Program-made: the position numbers and the translations under genes | The notes under the pieces: generated by a model | What the model was told of the DNA's origin: nothing | Databases searched by the model: none | The model's input: only the letters and a program-made list of their open reading frames with translations | Shown here: piece by piece, positions 45,258-53,585 of the stretch | How the letters are laid out: every line of letters starts with the position of its first letter | How positions within the stretch are numbered: position 1 is the first letter of the stretch | Assembly: GCF_009914055.1 (NCBI RefSeq) | Contig: NZ_CP028271.1 | Span: 2,728,001 to 2,792,000 of the forward strand | Reading direction: 5' to 3' | Length of the DNA: 64,000 nt | Source: Mixta intestinalis | GTDB lineage: Bacteria; Pseudomonadota; Gammaproteobacteria; Enterobacterales; Enterobacteriaceae

Positions 45258-45704
45258 TCAGAGCAGCTTGCCCCAGCTTTCCACCCAGGGTGAGGTGACG
45301 CTTTCCGGCTCCGGTGCTTCCATCGCATCCACTAACAGCACGTCACCAATACGCGATGCGCCCTGCTCCTGCAGCTGCGCATCGAACGTTTTTCCCGCGC
45401 CGCAGAAATTCTCATAGCTGCTGTCGCCCAGCGCAATCACGCCGTAGCGCAGCTGAGGCTGATGGCCCAGCTTATCCTTAACCGCGTGGTATAAACCGGC
45501 GATACTGTCAGGAAAATCGCCATGTCCGGTGGTAGACGTAACGATCAGCGCCACTTTATCGCTGTACTGCTGCCAGTCGTCAAGGCTGGGATCTTCAAAA
45601 ATCGCCACCTGATGCCCCTGCTGTTGCAGGATGGGCTCAGCCTCTTCCGCTACCAGCAACGCGTTGCCGTAAACGGTGCCGACGAAAATACCTATTTGCG
45701 CCAT
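45258..45704 (-). CDS. yqcA: Flavodoxin-like protein YqcA
   Basis: A 148-residue short-chain flavodoxin. The FMN phosphate-binding loop is FVGTVYGNA near residue 7. STTGHGDFPDS near residue 57 and LGDSSYENFCGAGKTFD near residue 92 contact the isoalloxazine ring. Close to MioC/YqcA, with no assigned partner in E. coli. It follows truC by 11 bases, as in E. coli. Confidence 0.93.
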   Translation of the reverse strand: MAQIGIFVGTVYGNALLVAEEAEPILQQQGHQVAIFEDPSLDDWQQYSDKVALIVTSTTGHGDFPDSIAGLYHAVKDKLGHQPQLRYGVIALGDSSYENFCGAGKTFDAQLQEQGASRIGDVLLVDAMEAPEPESVTSPWVESWGKLL

Positions 45705-45715
45705 AACCTTCTCCC

Positions 45716-46495
45716 TTATTGTGATGCCCTATCCTGACCTGGCTGTGAATCAAACTCAACCCTGGGAAGATCGGGGAGACAGTGCTGCCAGCCAAACTGC
45801 TGCATCATCCGCTGCCAGATAGCGTCCAGCCCGGCACGAATCACTAACGGCTCGCCGGTTACCGGATGATTAAGCGCCAGGCTGCTGGCGTGCAGCATCA
45901 GGCGTCCACAGCCGAAATGCCGGGCCGCGCCGCGATTCTGGCGCAGATCGCCATGCGTGGTATCGCCAATAATCGGATGACGCAGGTGTGCGAGGTGACG
46001 ACGTAGCTGATGCTTACGTCCGGTGGCAGGCTGTAGCTCAATCAGGCTGTAACGCGCGGTGGCGTAGCGACCAATGGCAACCGCCTGTTCCGTTATAGCC
46101 AACCCGCGCCAGTCGGTAACGGCCTCCTGCGGTCCTTTATCCTGCGCGGCATATTTATCGCCAATCTTATCCAGCTCCTCAGTGAGCGGATAATCGAGCC
46201 GATCGGCTCCTTCCAGCCAGCCGCGTACCACGGCGTGATAGGTTTTCACCATCTGATGTTGTTCAAACTGCTGCGCCAGCAGGCGGCCAACCTCGCTGGA
46301 AAGCCCCATCAGCAACACGCCGGAGGTAGGCCGATCGAGCCGATGAGCGGTAAAAACATGCTGACCAATCTGATCGCGTACCGTTTGCATCACGACAACT
46401 TTTTCTTTGCGATCCAGCCAGCTGCGATGTACCAGCCAGCCAGCGGGCTTATTGACCGCGACCAGCCACTCATCCTGATAGATAATGTCCAGCAT
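45716..46495 (-). CDS. truC: tRNA pseudouridine(65) synthase TruC
   Basis: A 259-residue RluA-family synthase (E. coli 260) acting on U65 of tRNA-Ile and tRNA-Asp. The catalytic Asp is in TAHRLDRPTSGVLLMGL near residue 54, and the family segments KTYHAVVRGW and ATGRKHQLRRHLAHLRHPIIG follow. Its ATG overlaps the yqcC stop (TAATG). Confidence 0.96.
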   Translation of the reverse strand: MLDIIYQDEWLVAVNKPAGWLVHRSWLDRKEKVVVMQTVRDQIGQHVFTAHRLDRPTSGVLLMGLSSEVGRLLAQQFEQHQMVKTYHAVVRGWLEGADRLDYPLTEELDKIGDKYAAQDKGPQEAVTDWRGLAITEQAVAIGRYATARYSLIELQPATGRKHQLRRHLAHLRHPIIGDTTHGDLRQNRGAARHFGCGRLMLHASSLALNHPVTGEPLVIRAGLDAIWQRMMQQFGWQHCLPDLPRVEFDSQPGQDRASQ

Positions 46496-46824
46496 TAGTG
46501 GCCTGCCACAACAAACAGCGCATCAAGCGCGTTAAGGTGACCCAGCAGTTCTTCCCGGCAGGCCACATCTGCCGTCAGCGACATCTCATAATAGGGGGCG
46601 ATAGCGAAGTTTTGCGGCAGCTCGGCCCCGGCGTCCAGCAGCGCATGCATACGTGGAATCAGCACCCACTGAAGCCACTCCAGCGGCTGCATGGTATCGA
46701 GAAAAAAGGGCTGCGTGCTGGCAAAGGCAGAGGCATCGGGCGCTTCATTCTGCCACAGCGCCTGCGCTTTCAGTAGGGCTTCAACTGCCAGCAACCCCTG
46801 GCGGACCTGATGTTCTCGGTGCAT
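46495..46824 (-). CDS. yqcC: YqcC family protein
   Basis: A 109-residue, largely helical protein matching E. coli YqcC (109 residues) in STQPFFLDTMQPLEWLQWVL, IPRMHALL and FAIAPYYEMSL. Function unknown. Two ATGs occur close together (46830 and 46824); GAGG abuts the first and is six bases from the second, so 46824 is preferred. It is cotranscribed with truC and yqcA, and csrB lies directly upstream on the same strand. Confidence 0.92.
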   Translation of the reverse strand: MHREHQVRQGLLAVEALLKAQALWQNEAPDASAFASTQPFFLDTMQPLEWLQWVLIPRMHALLDAGAELPQNFAIAPYYEMSLTADVACREELLGHLNALDALFVVAGH

Positions 46825-46900
46825 GGACATCCTCACAACGGGTGAAATTTTCAGGGCGGCAAGCATAGCATTGGCGGGCGGCGGGGAGAACGCGCGGCAC

Positions 46901-46932
46901 AAAAAAAGGGAGCACTGTTTTACAGTGCTCCC
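46901..46932 (-). terminator. Intrinsic terminator of csrB
   Basis: An 11-bp stem (908-918 with 922-932 of the 46,000 block) and a TTT loop; read leftward it is followed by seven T residues. It separates csrB from the yqcC-truC-yqcA genes. Confidence 0.92.
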
Positions 46933-47312
46933 GGTTCGTTTGCAGCTATCCTGCTACTTCGACGCTCCCTGCTCTTCCTTGAAAACTTTTCCCTTTTGTC
47001 TTCCTGACATTATCGCCTTCCTGGCGATGCTCCTTTGGCTTTCCTGGCCCACCAGTCATCCTGACCGGCTCCCATTCTCCATCCTGGAGGTGTCCCTGTC
47101 GTTCCATCCTGGAACTTACTGCTTCATCCTGAAGCTATCCCTTAAACGCACATCCTTTGCGGAACCATCATCCTGATGAACGCCATCCATGACGTTTTCC
47201 AATCCTCGGATTCCCTTTCCGATGTGGCCTATTTTGCCCTGGCCCTTGTAGGAAACAAGCTACCTTTTCCTTTAACAACTCCTCCTGGCGTGATTCTGAA
47301 GCCCCTGATATC
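46901..47312 (-). ncRNA. csrB: CsrB, CsrA-sequestering regulatory RNA
   Basis: A leftward RNA of about 410 bases between yqcC and syd, the same locus as E. coli csrB (369 bases). Read leftward it has more than twenty GGA triplets, many in hairpin loops of the CAGGATG type (complement CATCCTG), for example around 47057, 47080, 47106, 47125 and 47170. These are the CsrA-binding sites. The 3' hairpin GGGAGCACTGT...ACAGTGCTCCC is nearly that of E. coli. The 5' end is set from a -10-like CATAAACT (complement of 47317-47324) and is uncertain by several bases. CsrB titrates CsrA and so controls carbon storage, motility and virulence traits. Confidence 0.93.
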
Positions 47313-47393
47313 ACTAAGTTTATGATTTACATTATTTTCACAAAAAGAACTTCTGATTTTCTGCTTTTTATCCTGGCGATCTCTCACAGTCGT

Positions 47394-47432
47394 TGTGAGA
47401 CATATCTCACAAACATGTAAGACGATCTCTTA
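47394..47432. promoter_or_regulatory. UvrY-type binding sites upstream of csrB
   Basis: TGTGAGACATATCTCACA at 47394-47411 has perfect 7-base arms (TGTGAGA and TCTCACA) around 4 bases, the architecture of the E. coli UvrY box TGTGAGAGATCTCTTACA. A second, imperfect copy (TGTAAGACGATCTCTTA, with one extra base) follows at 47416-47432. A further half-site, TCTCACA, is at 47382-47388. The first box is centred about 90 bases upstream of the inferred csrB start. UvrY is the partner of BarA, encoded in this window. Confidence 0.7.
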
Positions 47433-47984
47433 AAAACGGCCACTAAACGGTTGTAAATTCTTGAGAAATGTCTGAATATTTGGTGCCAAAATTTGGCGCT
47501 TTGGCGTTCCCAACGTTTCAAGAATAACTTCTCCATTTAGATTGCATACAGAAATCACATCCAGATCAGATTCTGTGGTTGCAATGAAAAGTGTCGGAGT
47601 TTGTTTTAAACGCCTTTTCATCACCAGGTGCCCAATCAGGTTTTCCTGTACACGAACAAAGTCGGCTTCGCTCCAGACCTGAAGTAATGTGATCGGCTGT
47701 TGGTCTAACATTGCCTGCATATCGCCCGCATATTGCGTTGTATAATAATCCACCACCGCAGGCTGCAACTGCAAATCGAGCGCCCGCTCTACTGCCGCAA
47801 GCTGTGGCTCAGCGTCAAAAGGCCGTGGCTGCCATAAAACGCCCTCTTCGCGATTCTCAACTACGCAGGGGGAAGGTATACCATAAAGCTCCTCGCTGAA
47901 AGGAAGATGCCCGTGCTGCTGTTGCCACTGCTGACAGTAACGCTCAGTAAACGTCTTGAGCGCAATGGCGGTCTGATCATTCAT
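47430..47984 (-). CDS. syd: Syd, SecY-interacting protein
   Basis: A 184-residue cytoplasmic protein (E. coli 181) that binds the SecY translocon and may take part in its quality control. Matching segments are FSEELYGIPSPC, YYTTQYAGDMQAML, RVQENLIGHLVMKRRLK and ISVCNLNGEVILETLGT. No membrane segment. It reads toward csrB, whose activator sites reach its last codons. Confidence 0.94.
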   Translation of the reverse strand: MNDQTAIALKTFTERYCQQWQQQHGHLPFSEELYGIPSPCVVENREEGVLWQPRPFDAEPQLAAVERALDLQLQPAVVDYYTTQYAGDMQAMLDQQPITLLQVWSEADFVRVQENLIGHLVMKRRLKQTPTLFIATTESDLDVISVCNLNGEVILETLGTPKRQILAPNIQTFLKNLQPFSGRF

Positions 47985-48088
47985 TTTTTCACTCCAGGCT
48001 GTCTGGGTTACACTTACAGCCTTTATTTATCGTTTCTTTTTACAGGAAAAGACGCACTCGCCTTTTCGGGTGGTTTTGAGGTTACGCT

Positions 48089-48934
48089 ATGTCTTCTTAT
48101 GAACAACATCAGGCGCTTGCCGGCCTGACTCTGGGAAAACCCACCGCCTATCAGGATTGCTATGAGCCAGGCCTGTTGCAGGCGGTTCCCCGTTCGCTTA
48201 ATCGCGAACCGCTGGGGCTTTATCCCGACAATCTGCCTTTTCATGGGGCCGATATCTGGACATTGTATGAGCTCTCCTGGCTGAACGCGAAAGGCGTACC
48301 GCAGGTTGCCATCGGCGAAATCTCGCTGCGTGCTGACAGCCTTAATTTGATCGAATCAAAGAGTTTCAAGCTCTATCTTAACAGCTTTAACCAGACGCGC
48401 TTTGCCGACCGGGAAGAAGTACGCCAGACGCTGCAACGCGATCTCAGCGCCTGCGCCCAGGGTGAGGTCAGCGTCTCGCTGTTTCGCCTGCAAGAGCTCG
48501 AAGGCCAGCCGCCAGGCCAGTTCGAAGGTATCTGCATCGACGAGCAGGATATCAGTATCGACAACTATGAGTTCAATGCCGATTACCTCGCTGATGCCGC
48601 TGGCGAAGAGATAGTGGAAGAGACGCTGACCAGCCATCTGCTGAAGTCCAATTGCCTGATTACTCATCAGCCGGACTGGGGCTCAGTACAAATCCGCTAT
48701 CGTGGCCCGCGCATTAACCGTGAGGCGCTGCTGCGTTATCTGGTCTCATTCCGTCATCATAATGAGTTCCACGAGCAGTGCGTTGAGCGCATTTTTAACG
48801 ATCTGCTGCGCTTCTGCCGCCCGGAGACGCTGATGGTCTACGCACGCTATACGCGGCGCGGCGGGCTGGATATCAATCCGTGGCGCAGCAATACCGATTT
48901 TCAGCCGGCCCATTCTCGCCTGGTACGCCAGTAA
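48089..48934 (+). CDS. queF: NADPH-dependent 7-cyano-7-deazaguanine reductase QueF
   Basis: A 281-residue long-form (bimodular, T-fold) nitrile reductase turning preQ0 into preQ1 for queuosine. The catalytic Cys lies in SHLLKSNCLITHQPDWGS near residue 190. The substrate and NADPH motif LIESKSFKLYLNSFNQTRF and the FRHHNEFHEQCVERIFNDLL segment match E. coli QueF. With queD and queE, three of the queuosine precursor steps are encoded in the window; queC is not. Confidence 0.97.
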   Translation: MSSYEQHQALAGLTLGKPTAYQDCYEPGLLQAVPRSLNREPLGLYPDNLPFHGADIWTLYELSWLNAKGVPQVAIGEISLRADSLNLIESKSFKLYLNSFNQTRFADREEVRQTLQRDLSACAQGEVSVSLFRLQELEGQPPGQFEGICIDEQDISIDNYEFNADYLADAAGEEIVEETLTSHLLKSNCLITHQPDWGSVQIRYRGPRINREALLRYLVSFRHHNEFHEQCVERIFNDLLRFCRPETLMVYARYTRRGGLDINPWRSNTDFQPAHSRLVRQ

Positions 48935-49117
48935 ACTGCGGCACGGCTCGCAGGACGTTCTTCTGTTATCGGAATCAGTTGAGAAACCACGCAGGAGAAG
49001 GCTACTCTGACGAACAGCGGCGGCATTATGCCTCCGCCCAGGGATTTTCTCGTCACCGTGCGGCGCGACAGGCGGCACGGTGTCACTTATCACCCCGGCG
49101 GGTGTAAAGGAGCTCAC

Positions 49118-50482
49118 TTGATTACACATATCAGCCCACTCGGCTCGATGGATTTGCTCTCGCAGCTGGAAGTCGACATGCTGAAGCGTACGGCCAGCAG
49201 TGACCTCTACCAGCTATTTCGTAACTGTTCCCTCGCGGTATTGAACTCCGGCAGCCAGACTGACAGCAGCCATGAACTGCTCTCCCGTTTTGAAAACTTC
49301 GACATTAATGTGCTACGTCGCGAGCGCGGCGTTAAGCTGGAGTTGATTAATCCGCCGGAAGAGGCGTTTGTTGACGGGCGTATCATTCGCTCCCTACAGG
49401 CCAACCTGTTTGCCGTACTGCGCGATATTCTGTTTGTTAACGGTCAACTCTCCACCGCTGGGCGTTTTCATCAGCTCAATCTGGAAAAGTCTGCGCATAT
49501 CACTAACCTGGTCTTTTCTATCCTGCGCAACGCGCGTGCGCTGCATATCGGCGAAGATCCGAACATGGTGGTCTGCTGGGGCGGTCACTCGATTAACGCT
49601 ACCGAATATCAATACTGCCGTAATGTTGGTACTCAGCTGGGGCTGCGTGAACTGAATATCTGTACCGGCTGCGGGCCGGGCGTCATGGAAGCGCCGATGA
49701 AGGGTGCCGCCGTAGGTCATGCGCAGCAGCGCTACCGCGAAGGGCGTTTTATTGGTTTAACCGAGCCGTCTATCATCGCGGCGGAACCGCCTAATCCGCT
49801 GGTGAACGAACTGATCATCATGCCGGACATTGAAAAGCGTCTGGAAGCCTTTGTGCGTATCGCCCACGGCATCATTATTTTCCCCGGCGGCGTCGGTACG
49901 GCGGAAGAACTGCTTTACCTGTTGGGTATTCTGATGAACCCGGAAAACAGCGATCAGGTGTTACCGCTGATTCTTACCGGGCCGAAAGAGAGCGCCGATT
50001 ACTTCCGCGTGCTGGATGAGTTTATTGTTAATACCGTTGGCGAACAGGCCCGCCGTTATTATCACATCATTATTGACGATGCGCCGGAAGTGGCACGCCT
50101 GATGAAAAAAGCGATGCCGCAGGTAAAAGAGAACCGGCGTGAAAGCGGCGATGCTTACAGCTTTAACTGGTCGCTGCGCATTGAACCCGATTTACAGGTT
50201 CCTTTCCTGCCAACCCATGAAAATATGGCAAATCTGAACCTGTACCCCAACCAGTCGCCGGAGAAACTGGCCGCCGCGCTGCGTCGTGCATTTTCCGGCA
50301 TTGTGGCGGGCAATGTGAAAGAAATCGGCATTCGGGAGATCAGACAGAAAGGCCGTTATAAACTGCACGGCGATCCGGCGATCATGCGCCGCATGGATGA
50401 CCTGCTACAGGGCTTTGTCGCCCAGCACCGCATGAAGCTGCCGGGTACTGCCTATATTCCCTGCTACGAAATCATTAAATAA
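49118..50482 (+). CDS. ppnN: Nucleotide 5'-monophosphate nucleosidase PpnN
   Basis: A 454-residue enzyme (formerly YgdH) that cleaves purine and pyrimidine 5'-monophosphates and binds (p)ppGpp in E. coli. The LOG-family core has CWGGHSINATEYQY, GCGPGVMEAPMKGA and FPGGVGTAEELLYLLG. A TTG start at 49118 is chosen: AAGGAG lies six bases upstream and the protein then begins like E. coli PpnN, which also uses TTG. The frame is open from 49028. Its ppGpp link connects it functionally to relA in this window. Confidence 0.96.
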   Translation: MITHISPLGSMDLLSQLEVDMLKRTASSDLYQLFRNCSLAVLNSGSQTDSSHELLSRFENFDINVLRRERGVKLELINPPEEAFVDGRIIRSLQANLFAVLRDILFVNGQLSTAGRFHQLNLEKSAHITNLVFSILRNARALHIGEDPNMVVCWGGHSINATEYQYCRNVGTQLGLRELNICTGCGPGVMEAPMKGAAVGHAQQRYREGRFIGLTEPSIIAAEPPNPLVNELIIMPDIEKRLEAFVRIAHGIIIFPGGVGTAEELLYLLGILMNPENSDQVLPLILTGPKESADYFRVLDEFIVNTVGEQARRYYHIIIDDAPEVARLMKKAMPQVKENRRESGDAYSFNWSLRIEPDLQVPFLPTHENMANLNLYPNQSPEKLAAALRRAFSGIVAGNVKEIGIREIRQKGRYKLHGDPAIMRRMDDLLQGFVAQHRMKLPGTAYIPCYEIIK

Positions 50483-50520
50483 CTGCGGTACGGGCGGCAT
50501 GACGCTGCCCGTCTTTTATT

Positions 50521-51291
50521 ATGACTATTCATTTATTGATTGTTGATGCACTGAACCTTATTCGCCGTATTCATGCCGTACAGGGCAGCCCGTGCCGGGA
50601 TCGCTGCGTCGCCGCGCTGCACCAGCTGCTGGCTCATACGCATCCCAGCCATGCCGTTGCGGTTTTTGATGATGAGCTACGCCGCGAAGGCTGGCGTCAT
50701 CAACTCCTGCCTGACTACAAAGCGGGGCGTCCACCGATGCCAGATGACCTACGGCTGGAGATGTCTGCGCTGCAGGACGCTTTTCGTCAGGCTGGCGTAG
50801 CCTGTTGGGCCGCAGAAGGTGATGAGGCCGATGATTTAGCCGCCACGCTGGCGGTAAAAGTGGCGCAAAGTGGACATCAGGCCACCATCGTTTCCACCGA
50901 TAAGGGTTACTGTCAGCTGCTGACACCGGAAATTCGTATTCGTGACTATTTTCAGAAGCGCTGGCTCGATCAGCCCTTTATCGATAGCGAGTTCGGCGTT
51001 TCACCACAGCAGCTGACTGATTACTGGGGATTAGCCGGTATCAGCAGCAGCAAAATTCCAGGCGTCGCGGGCATCGGGCCTAAAAGCGCCAGCCAGCTGC
51101 TGCAACAGTTCGGATCGCTTAATGCGATTTATCAGCAGCTTGATGCCGTACCGGATAAGTGGCGTAAAAAGCTGGTGGAGCACCGCGATATCGCCTTTAT
51201 CAGCCAGCAGGTCGCGACGCTGCGCACCGATTTACACCTCAACGGTAACCTGAAGGATCTACGCTATTCCACAGCTAATGTGCCTCAATGA
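50521..51291 (+). CDS. xni: Flap endonuclease Xni (ExoIX)
   Basis: A 256-residue 5'-nuclease-like protein (E. coli 251) of the FEN family. Visible motifs are LIVDALNLIRRIHAVQG, FDDELRREGWRHQLLPDYKA, AEGDEADDLAATLA, STDKGYCQLL and the helix-hairpin-helix GVAGIGPKSASQLL. E. coli Xni is a flap endonuclease with reduced metal ligands compared with the 5'-nuclease domain of Pol I. The C-terminus is a few residues longer than in E. coli. It follows ppnN by 38 bases. Confidence 0.95.
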   Translation: MTIHLLIVDALNLIRRIHAVQGSPCRDRCVAALHQLLAHTHPSHAVAVFDDELRREGWRHQLLPDYKAGRPPMPDDLRLEMSALQDAFRQAGVACWAAEGDEADDLAATLAVKVAQSGHQATIVSTDKGYCQLLTPEIRIRDYFQKRWLDQPFIDSEFGVSPQQLTDYWGLAGISSSKIPGVAGIGPKSASQLLQQFGSLNAIYQQLDAVPDKWRKKLVEHRDIAFISQQVATLRTDLHLNGNLKDLRYSTANVPQ

Positions 51292-51345
51292 TTAATTACT
51301 GCGGGAAGGATATATTACGCGCTTTGCCAGCAAATCAGCGGCAAT

Positions 51346-51374
51346 AAAAAATGCTGGTCAAGACAGACCAGCAT
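51346..51374 (-). terminator. Terminator downstream of the YhfL-like gene
   Basis: Stem ATGCTGGTC (51351-51359) with GACCAGCAT (51366-51374), 6-base loop; read leftward followed by TTTTTATT. It lies about 130 bases past the small lipoprotein gene, and may also help end xni transcripts. Confidence 0.7.
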
Positions 51375-51507
51375 CAGGCTATACAGATAATATACTCTAC
51401 ATAATTCGCACCGCAATAAATTCGCGAGCATTTATCTTAACGGATAAAAAGTCTGCGAAAAAAGCCAGCATACCATGCAGCTAAATTATAAAGAGTATGT
51501 GAGACGA

Positions 51508-51675
51508 TTACTGAGAGACAGGACCGCAGCCGCCAATTATCTTAGAAATGGAAATGGCTGGATGCAGTAAATAATCATAATCACAGTTCTTCTCTTTATT
51601 ATAAACGCTGCCGGTGCAGCCCGTCAGGGTAGCCAGAACGGCTGCCAGAACAGCAACTTTAATAGCCTTATTCAT
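51508..51675 (-). CDS. YhfL-like small lipoprotein (DUF4223)
   Basis: A 55-residue lipoprotein. It has a signal peptide MNKAIKVAVLAAVLATLTGC with lipobox LTGC (Cys20), then TGSVYNKEKNCDYDYLLHP and AISISKIIGGCGPVSQ. The second half is nearly identical to E. coli YhfL (DUF4223), also 55 residues. GGAAC precedes the ATG. Two cysteines of the mature part (Cys31, Cys50) could form a disulfide. In E. coli yhfL lies elsewhere on the chromosome, so either this is a relocated copy or a second paralogue. Function unknown. Confidence 0.85.
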   Translation of the reverse strand: MNKAIKVAVLAAVLATLTGCTGSVYNKEKNCDYDYLLHPAISISKIIGGCGPVSQ

Positions 51676-52042
51676 TATGAGTTCCTTTTTGGGAAAATAA
51701 TTCCATCAAAAACAGAGGGATGACACATAAAGTGCCAGCGTAGATAATAAAACATCAAACAGAAAAAAGTGTCAACTCAATAAACCCAGAAACTTGCCAC
51801 AGAACAACCAGAAACTTGCCACAGAACAAGATAATCTTCATTGTTAATATTTAATTCAGCAGAAAGACAACAAAAATGACTGGGTTAATTTACATTAACG
51901 ATTAATTGTATAATCTGAAATGTAAAGCGACGATAAATATCAGCGGAAAAACGATTATAAATATAATTACCTGACAAACTAATTTATTTATGGCGCAGCA
52001 TTCCTTGTCTACGCCGATAATTTTACCCGGTACGATTACAAT
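51676..52042. other. AT-rich gap with a 22-bp tandem repeat
   Basis: A gene-free, AT-rich stretch between the YhfL-like gene and rlmM. A 22-base unit (CCAGAAACTTGCCACAGAAC plus AA) is repeated exactly twice in tandem at 51786-51807 and 51808-51829. The promoter of the small lipoprotein gene should lie at the left end. Nothing else is recognised. Confidence 0.6.
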
Positions 52043-53143
52043 TTAACGTTCGTCACGACGCCCCGGCACGGCACCCCAAATGCGCCGAATATGTACCGTC
52101 ACCTCTTCACGATCGTGATAGAGCTGGCGCGCCTGGATCTGACCGTTAATCCCGTTTTCTTGCAGCTTCTCCTGAATCATCGCCAGGTTTTGCGATACCT
52201 CTTCGTAGCGCTTTTTCATCGGCAGCTTCAGGTTAAAAATCGCCTCACGGCACCAGCCGTTGATCAGCCACTCCGCCATCAGACTGGCAACGCGCACCGG
52301 CTTCTCCACCATATCGCACACCAGCCAGCTGATATTGCTGCGTGTCGGGCGAAACTTAAAGCCATCCTCACGGTGATGCATTACCTGACCGGTCTCCATC
52401 AGGCTCGGTGCCATTGGACCATTGTCTACCGCATGCACCATCATGCTGCGTTTTACCAGTTGATAAGTCCAGCCGCCGGGACAGGCACCCAGATCGACCG
52501 CATACATACCGCTCGCCAGCCGTTCATCCCACTCATCAGCAGGAATAAAGACGTGAAACGCCTCTTCCAGTTTCAGCGTGGAGCGGCTTGGCGCATCAGC
52601 CGGAAATTTAAGACGCGGGATGCCCATAAAGAATGGCGAATTATTGTCAGGATACGAATACCCTACGTAACAGTGGCCGGAAGCGATAAAGAAAACGTGC
52701 ACTACGGGCCGTTTCGCGCTCTCATAGTTCAGCAGGATATTTTGCTGGCGCAGCGCCGCACGTAGCGGAACGGTAAACTTACGGCAAAATTTCAGCAGCT
52801 CTTTGGCTTCATTGGTATCCGGTACCTCGACGCGCAGCTCGCCGCCCTTCTCTACCGCGCCGTTCAGCATCGCCACGACGGGCGCAATACGGTCTTCAGG
52901 TGGCAAATCGCGCAGCAGCTCGCCTACCACCACCATCTGCCGGGCAAAAATCAGTTCGCTAAAGGGCAGTTCGCGAGCCAGCTTATCGGCATCCGTCGCC
53001 TCATAACATTCGAACAGTACATAACCCGCGTTCTCTTTTACCCTGGCAAAGCCATACACTTCGCGCTGCGCCGCCTTATCGGTAATCTCTGCCGCACACT
53101 CTTTCTCAAACCCGGAACGGCAATACAACAACACTTTATTCAT
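52043..53143 (-). CDS. rlmM: 23S rRNA (cytidine-2498-2'-O)-methyltransferase RlmM
   Basis: A 366-residue enzyme (E. coli 366) methylating the ribose of C2498. An N-terminal THUMP-like domain precedes a Rossmann-fold methyltransferase with VDLGACPGGWTYQLVKRSM. The K-D-K-E type residues follow: Asp in WLVCDMVEKP and Lys in IFNLKLPMKKRYEE. It overlaps the downstream end of ygdD by 8 bases. Confidence 0.96.
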   Translation of the reverse strand: MNKVLLYCRSGFEKECAAEITDKAAQREVYGFARVKENAGYVLFECYEATDADKLARELPFSELIFARQMVVVGELLRDLPPEDRIAPVVAMLNGAVEKGGELRVEVPDTNEAKELLKFCRKFTVPLRAALRQQNILLNYESAKRPVVHVFFIASGHCYVGYSYPDNNSPFFMGIPRLKFPADAPSRSTLKLEEAFHVFIPADEWDERLASGMYAVDLGACPGGWTYQLVKRSMMVHAVDNGPMAPSLMETGQVMHHREDGFKFRPTRSNISWLVCDMVEKPVRVASLMAEWLINGWCREAIFNLKLPMKKRYEEVSQNLAMIQEKLQENGINGQIQARQLYHDREEVTVHIRRIWGAVPGRRDER

Positions 53144-53531
53144 GGCGATCTGCCTTTCTCTTCAGACGCAGTGCGCCAATTAACATTAAAATCCAGCCGA
53201 TCAGGAAGCAGGTGCCGCCGACCGGGGTAATAAACACCCACATTTTCAAATGGGAGAGCGCCAGACAAAAAAGGCTGCCGCTGAACAGCACGACGCCGAG
53301 GGCGAGAAAAGCGCTGCTCCAGTAAAACCAGATATTCGCACGACGCAGCATCGCGGCAGCAAGGCCGATAATCGCCAGCGTATGCCAGGCCTGGTAATCC
53401 AGCCCGGTATGAATCCAGGCCATTTCAGTCGGGCCAAGAGACTGGCTAAGTACGTGCGCACCAAATGCGCCAAAAGCGACAAAGAAGAAACCGCTGATGG
53501 CTGAAAAAATTAACATTGCACGACTGGACAT
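53136..53531 (-). CDS. ygdD: DUF423 inner-membrane protein YgdD
   Basis: A 131-residue membrane protein with four hydrophobic helices, of the DUF423 (TMEM256-like) family. Diagnostic segments are FFVAFGAFGAHVLSQSL, WHTLAIIGLAAAML, FSGSLFCLAL and TPVGGTCFLIGW. Function unknown. It is translationally coupled to rlmM and lies downstream of gcvA. Confidence 0.93.
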   Translation of the reverse strand: MSSRAMLIFSAISGFFFVAFGAFGAHVLSQSLGPTEMAWIHTGLDYQAWHTLAIIGLAAAMLRRANIWFYWSSAFLALGVVLFSGSLFCLALSHLKMWVFITPVGGTCFLIGWILMLIGALRLKRKADRHE

Positions 53532-53585
53532 CGAACGATCCTCGTTAGCATAACGCGCCGGGTCACTCCGTCGCGGTCAAATAGG

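Noticed and set aside
51781..51830. The 22-bp tandem repeat as the start of a CRISPR array
   Set aside because: Only two units, directly abutting with no spacers, and no cas genes nearby.
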